In this document: piece by piece, positions 60,894 through 64,000 of the stretch
How positions within the stretch are numbered: position 1 is the first letter of the stretch
Layout: each line of letters starts with the position of its first letter
Source of the DNA: Streptomyces pinistramenti
GTDB taxonomy: Bacteria > Actinomycetota > Actinomycetes > Streptomycetales > Streptomycetaceae
Reading direction: 5' to 3'
Length of the DNA: 64,000 nt
Assembly: GCF_020564935.1 (NCBI RefSeq)
Contig: NZ_JAJCXB010000027.1
Location: 1-64,000 of the forward strand
Made by a program: the position numbers and the translations under genes
Notes under the pieces: model-generated
What the model was told of the DNA's origin: nothing
Seen by the model: only the letters and a program-made list of their open reading frames with translations
Databases searched by the model: none

Positions 60894-61952
60894 GTGGCGC
60901 ATGACCGCAGTTCAGGCGCGCCTGTGTCACAAGATGGCAAGAGAAAAGACATCCTGGGAAGGAAACAGCAGGTGGGAAAGGACGGTACGCGAGGGGGCCG
61001 CGGGGCGCATCGGGCGGCGGAGGTCGCCGAGACCGCGGAAGTGGGGGCCGACTCCTGGGCGTTGGCCCTCGCGCCCCGGTTGGCCCAGTTCACCGCTGTC
61101 GCCCGGCACGAGCACGTCACCCGCGCCGCACACGAACTCGGCATGCCGCAGCCCACCCTCAGCCGCGCCCTCGTCCGCCTCGAAGACGACCTCGGCGTCG
61201 CCCTCTTCGCCCGGCACGGCCGCACCCTCTCGCTCACCCCGGCGGGCCGCGCCTTCCGCGCCTGGACCGAGAAGGCACTCGCCGACCTGGAACGCGCCAC
61301 CGAATCCGTACGCGCCGACGCCGACCCCGCGGCGGGCAAGGTCGCCTTCGGCTTCCTGCACACCCTCGGTTCCGAAACCGTCCCCGGCCTCATCCGCACC
61401 TTCCGCGCCGACCACCCCAGGGTCCGCTTCCAGCTCGTACAGAACTACGGCGAGGCGATGATCGAACGGCTGCGGGCCGGCGACCTCGACCTGTGCCTGA
61501 CCTCGCCGGTCCCCGACTACCCCGACCTGGTCGCCCGCCGCCTCGACGAACAGAAGCTGCGCCTCGTCGTCCCCGACGACCATCCGCTCGCCCGGCGCAA
61601 GCGGATCCGGCTGGCCGAGGCGTCCGGCGAACTGTTCGTCACCCTCGAACCGGGCTACGGGCTGCGCCGGATCACCGATGCGCTGTGCGCCGAGGCCGGG
61701 TTCACGCCGCGCATCGCGTTCGAGGGGGAGGAGGCGGAGACGCTGCGCGGCCTGGTCGCCGCCGGCCTCGGCGTGGCACTGCTGCCGCCGCCCGCGGTCC
61801 CCAGGCCCGGTGTCGCCGAACTGACCGTGACCGCACCCCGCGCGGTCCGCGAGATCGGCGTCGCCTGGCTGGACGGCCACCAGGACACACCCCCGGTGGC
61901 CGCGTTCAAGAAGTTCCTGCTGGGGCGGCGGGGAGTGCTGCTGCCGCGGTGA
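60894..61952 (+). CDS. LysR family transcriptional regulator
   Basis: The winged helix-turn-helix is LAPRLAQFTAVARHEHVTRAAHELGMPQPTLSRALVRLEDDLG in layout (given here only as the recognisable LysR start), about 60 residues into the frame. It is followed by a periplasmic-binding-like effector domain with GDLDLCLTSP and GVALLPPPAVP. The start is uncertain: ATG 60858 lies inside the operator dyad; GTG 60894, 60972 or 61041 are possible, and 61041 would give the normal short N-terminus. It is divergent from the MFS exporter. Confidence 0.85.
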   Translation: MAHDRSSGAPVSQDGKRKDILGRKQQVGKDGTRGGRGAHRAAEVAETAEVGADSWALALAPRLAQFTAVARHEHVTRAAHELGMPQPTLSRALVRLEDDLGVALFARHGRTLSLTPAGRAFRAWTEKALADLERATESVRADADPAAGKVAFGFLHTLGSETVPGLIRTFRADHPRVRFQLVQNYGEAMIERLRAGDLDLCLTSPVPDYPDLVARRLDEQKLRLVVPDDHPLARRKRIRLAEASGELFVTLEPGYGLRRITDALCAEAGFTPRIAFEGEEAETLRGLVAAGLGVALLPPPAVPRPGVAELTVTAPRAVREIGVAWLDGHQDTPPVAAFKKFLLGRRGVLLPR

Positions 61953-62211
61953 AGGGGGAGGTCGGCGACACCCCTTGCTCACCGTGCCGTCGGCGCCGCG
62001 GTCGGGCAGAACCGGGCACGATGCGGGGCGCATCGGGTGCCCGGACCAGCAAAACGGGTCGGATGCGGGGGAGTTGGCGTCCGGTGCCGGATGACGGGCA
62101 CCGGCACGGCTCCGGTGCCCCAGAGGAGTCGGCCGGGCACCGTGCGCGAGTAACCTCACAGGCCCCACTGGTCACCTGCACAACTTCTCCACAGGGGCGA
62201 ACTCCGTTACG
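61953..62211. other. non-coding stretch upstream of the dacA-like promoter
   Basis: No gene is supported on either strand here. It contains GC-rich sequence to about 62150, then a more AT-balanced part (TGCACAACTTCTCCACAGG, 62177-62195) leading into the dyad-rich promoter. Confidence 0.4.
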
Positions 62212-62274
62212 TGGCTATGACATAGCCAGGTTGACAGTCGCTGTCATCACACAAGTAGGTTCGGTATAAACCGA
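62212..62274 (+). promoter_or_regulatory. promoter with three consecutive dyads (D-Ala-D-Ala carboxypeptidase)
   Basis: TGGCTATG-A-CATAGCCA (62212-62228) is a perfect 17-bp palindrome. TGACAG-TCG-CTGTCA (62232-62246) is a second, overlapping the -35 TTGACA (62231-62236). TCGGT-ATAA-ACCGA (62261-62274) is a third. TAGGTT (62256-62261) is a possible -10 with a 19-nt spacer. Several regulators probably meet here. Confidence 0.65.
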
Positions 62275-62320
62275 GTTTCCACTACATACCGGCGCCCCTG
62301 CGCCGGGAGGAGAGACACCC

Positions 62321-63376
62321 ATGGGTTCCCACGCCCGCCCCAATCGGATACACCGCACCGGAGTCCGGATCGCGATGGTCGCGCTTGTCGGGGCCGCTCT
62401 GCCGATCACCGCCGGCGGCCTCGCCGAAGCGGCCACGCCCGGTGCCACGCACTCCGCCGACGAGAACGGCCGGCAGGGCAGCGAGGCCACCACCCCGGCA
62501 GGCCAGGACCAGGACGCGCAGCAGCAGCCCCAGGCGGCGCAGCACGCCGCCAAGGACAAGGCCGCCGACACGCAGGACCTGAAGGACCAGGCCGCTCCCC
62601 AGATCAACGCCGACCACGCCTTCCTGCTGGACGCCCGCGACGGCAGCCAGGAGCGGGAGATGTGGGGCGGGGCCAAGGCCGACGAGAGCGTGCCGATGGC
62701 CAGCACCACCAAGATCATGACCGCCCTGGTGGTGCTCAAGCACCCGGAGTGGCTGGACCATCAGATCGCGGTGAAGCAGGAGTACCGGGACTACGTCCAG
62801 AAGGTCGGCGGCAGCACCGCCGACCTCCAGACCGGCGACAAGCTGACCGTCAGGCAGATGCTGCACGCCATGCTGATCCCGTCCGGTGCGGACGCCGCGC
62901 GGGCCCTGGCCGACAACTTCGGCACCGGCGACACCGAGGACGCGCGGATCGCCGACTTCGTGAACCAGATGAACGCCGAGGCGCAGCAACTGGGCATGAC
63001 CGGCACGCACTTCGACACCTACGACGGCATCTCGCACGGCAACAACCACAGCACCGCCCGCGACCTGGCCAAGCTCGGCCAGCGCGCGATGCTGCAGCCG
63101 GTGTTCGCCGACGTCGTGAAGAACAAGCAGTTCAAGACCGAGGCCCCGGCCGCCAACGGTCACACCCGGTACTACACCTGGAACAACACCAACGAGCTGC
63201 TGGGCAGCTACGACGGTGCCCTGGGCATCAAGACCGGCAGCGGCCCGGAGGACGGCTACTGCCTCGTCTTCGCCGCCAAGCGGGACAACCGCACCCTGGT
63301 CGGCGCGATCCTCAAGGACGACAAGGGCCGCTTCGACGACGCCACCAAGATGCTCGACTGGGGCTTCGCCCACTGA
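62321..63376 (+). CDS. D-alanyl-D-alanine carboxypeptidase (soluble, secreted)
   Basis: This 351-residue low-molecular-weight PBP has a signal peptide ending near residue 37 (GGLAEAA) and a Gln/Ala/Asp-rich linker to about 95. The transpeptidase-like domain has S128-T-T-K131 and K304-T-G. The middle SxN motif reads S188-G-A190, lacking the usual asparagine. No C-terminal membrane helix follows. It trims D-Ala from peptidoglycan outside the cell. GGAGGAG precedes ATG 62321. Confidence 0.93.
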   Translation: MGSHARPNRIHRTGVRIAMVALVGAALPITAGGLAEAATPGATHSADENGRQGSEATTPAGQDQDAQQQPQAAQHAAKDKAADTQDLKDQAAPQINADHAFLLDARDGSQEREMWGGAKADESVPMASTTKIMTALVVLKHPEWLDHQIAVKQEYRDYVQKVGGSTADLQTGDKLTVRQMLHAMLIPSGADAARALADNFGTGDTEDARIADFVNQMNAEAQQLGMTGTHFDTYDGISHGNNHSTARDLAKLGQRAMLQPVFADVVKNKQFKTEAPAANGHTRYYTWNNTNELLGSYDGALGIKTGSGPEDGYCLVFAAKRDNRTLVGAILKDDKGRFDDATKMLDWGFAH

Positions 63377-63628
63377 GCAGGCAGCACCCCCGGCACCGAG
63401 CGCGCACCGCGTGCGCTGCCGCAGGCCCCCGCCCCGTCCCCACCCCCACGGTGGACGAGCGGGGGCCGTCCGCTTCGCGACGGGCCGTGCGCGCCGGCGG
63501 CACCCGGTCGTGAAGTCCGGTCAGGACCCGCTACGAGATGCGCGCCGCCCCCCCGCCCTCGCCTGCTCCCACTCGCCCGCGGCGGCATCTGCTTGAGGCG
63601 GCTCCGCATCGCATGCCGAATCGCTCGG

Positions 63629-64000
63629 TCAGTGCCGCAGTGACTTGCCGAAGCCGGAGGCGAGCGGCATGCGCAGGCCCAGGGGCGGCGGCGCGGCCAG
63701 GGCGTCCTTCACGGGTCGGGCGAAGTCCCGGGCGAACAGTGAGCCCAGCATGAAGTCGGCGGCCAGCGCGTGGACTTCGGCGCGGTGCTGGAAGAGGGAA
63801 TGGCCGTCGGAGTGCACCTCGAAGCGGCAGGTGTCGCGGTTGATCTTCTTGGCGCGCTCGGCGAAGCGGTAGGACAGGTCGGGGTCGGTGCGCTCGTCGT
63901 TCGTGCCGTGCACCAGCAGCACATGACGGCCCACGAGCTGCTTCACCGGCTCAAGATCCCCGGGCTCGTCGCCGGGCTCCGGCAGCCACGGGGCGATCCC
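63629..64000 (-). CDS. alpha/beta hydrolase, C-terminal part (5' end outside window)
   Basis: The frame is open to the window edge, so the start lies beyond 64000. The visible part has GRHVLLVHGTNDERTDPDLS, like the acid-loop strand of prolyl oligopeptidase/BAAT-type hydrolases (NDERTD), and FEVHSDGHSLFQHRAEVH with the catalytic histidine. The nucleophile elbow is not in view. GTG 63946 gives only the last 105 residues and is not the true start. Confidence 0.75.
   Translation of the reverse strand, partial: GIAPWLPEPGDEPGDLEPVKQLVGRHVLLVHGTNDERTDPDLSYRFAERAKKINRDTCRFEVHSDGHSLFQHRAEVHALAADFMLGSLFARDFARPVKDALAAPPPLGLRMPLASGFGKSLRH

Noticed and set aside
63399..63416. Small hairpin GCGCAC-CGC-GTGCGC after the second carboxypeptidase
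   Set aside because: Only 6 bp with a 3-nt loop in very GC-rich sequence; too weak to call a terminator.

Overview
The window is chromosomal DNA of a high-GC actinomycete, almost certainly a Streptomyces. The GC content and third-position bias are very high. Many genes start with GTG, and several appear to be leaderless, with a TAnnnT hexamer about 7 nt before the start codon. From memory the gene order resembles the S. coelicolor core around glyA, trpS, sdhBADC, the bmp/nup nucleoside transporter, cdd and deoA. I see no insertion sequence, prophage, tRNA, rRNA or CRISPR array, so this is core chromosome with small accessory patches.

Layout. Positions 1-8700: the end of a glycine-rich protein, a minus-strand operon of two near-duplicate AhpD-like proteins plus an isocitrate lyase/PEP mutase-like enzyme facing a MocR regulator, a P-loop protein, glyA behind a clear ZTP riboswitch, trpS and a 2H phosphoesterase. 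8690-12715: a DprE2-like reductase, a YihY/BrkB membrane protein, a D-Ala-D-Ala carboxypeptidase and a small membrane protein. 13300-17060: a mini type VII secretion effector locus (a small helical protein, a two-WXG substrate, mycosin) and a FusB-like zinc-finger protein. 17100-20170: TetR, a hydrolase with a divergent MerR and its operator, and a truncated ArsR-like remnant. 20224-23644: sdhCDAB. 23825-31632: OHCU decarboxylase, a GH20 lipoprotein, an ECF sigma factor with a membrane partner, a methylmalonyl-CoA mutase large subunit and small genes. 31664-34476: gluconate uptake and phosphorylation with its GntR repressor. 34720-39961: a DUF2079 membrane protein, an MBL hydrolase and a TetR-controlled flavin monooxygenase.

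39989-48657 is the most interesting block. Two divergent operons encode an acyltransferase, a polysialyltransferase-like enzyme and a GT2 on one side. On the other are a DUF6716-type transferase, a CMP-ulosonate cytidylyltransferase fused to a HAD phosphatase, a NeuB-type synthase lacking its SAF domain, and a second sialyltransferase-like enzyme. No NeuC epimerase is present. The set fits synthesis, activation, polymerisation and O-acylation of a Kdn-like nonulosonic acid polymer, i.e. the teichulosonic acid type known from Streptomyces walls.

48819-58766: an M20 amidohydrolase, a methylisocitrate-lyase-like protein coupled to a small secreted protein, then a translationally coupled nucleoside uptake and pyrimidine salvage operon (BMP lipoprotein, ABC ATPase, two permeases, cytidine deaminase) followed by thymidine phosphorylase. 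The ABC ATPase has no normal start codon behind its good ribosome binding site. 58864-64000: a Uma2 nuclease-fold protein, an MFS exporter with divergent LysR, a second carboxypeptidase with an elaborate promoter, and the C-terminal part of an alpha/beta hydrolase running off the window.
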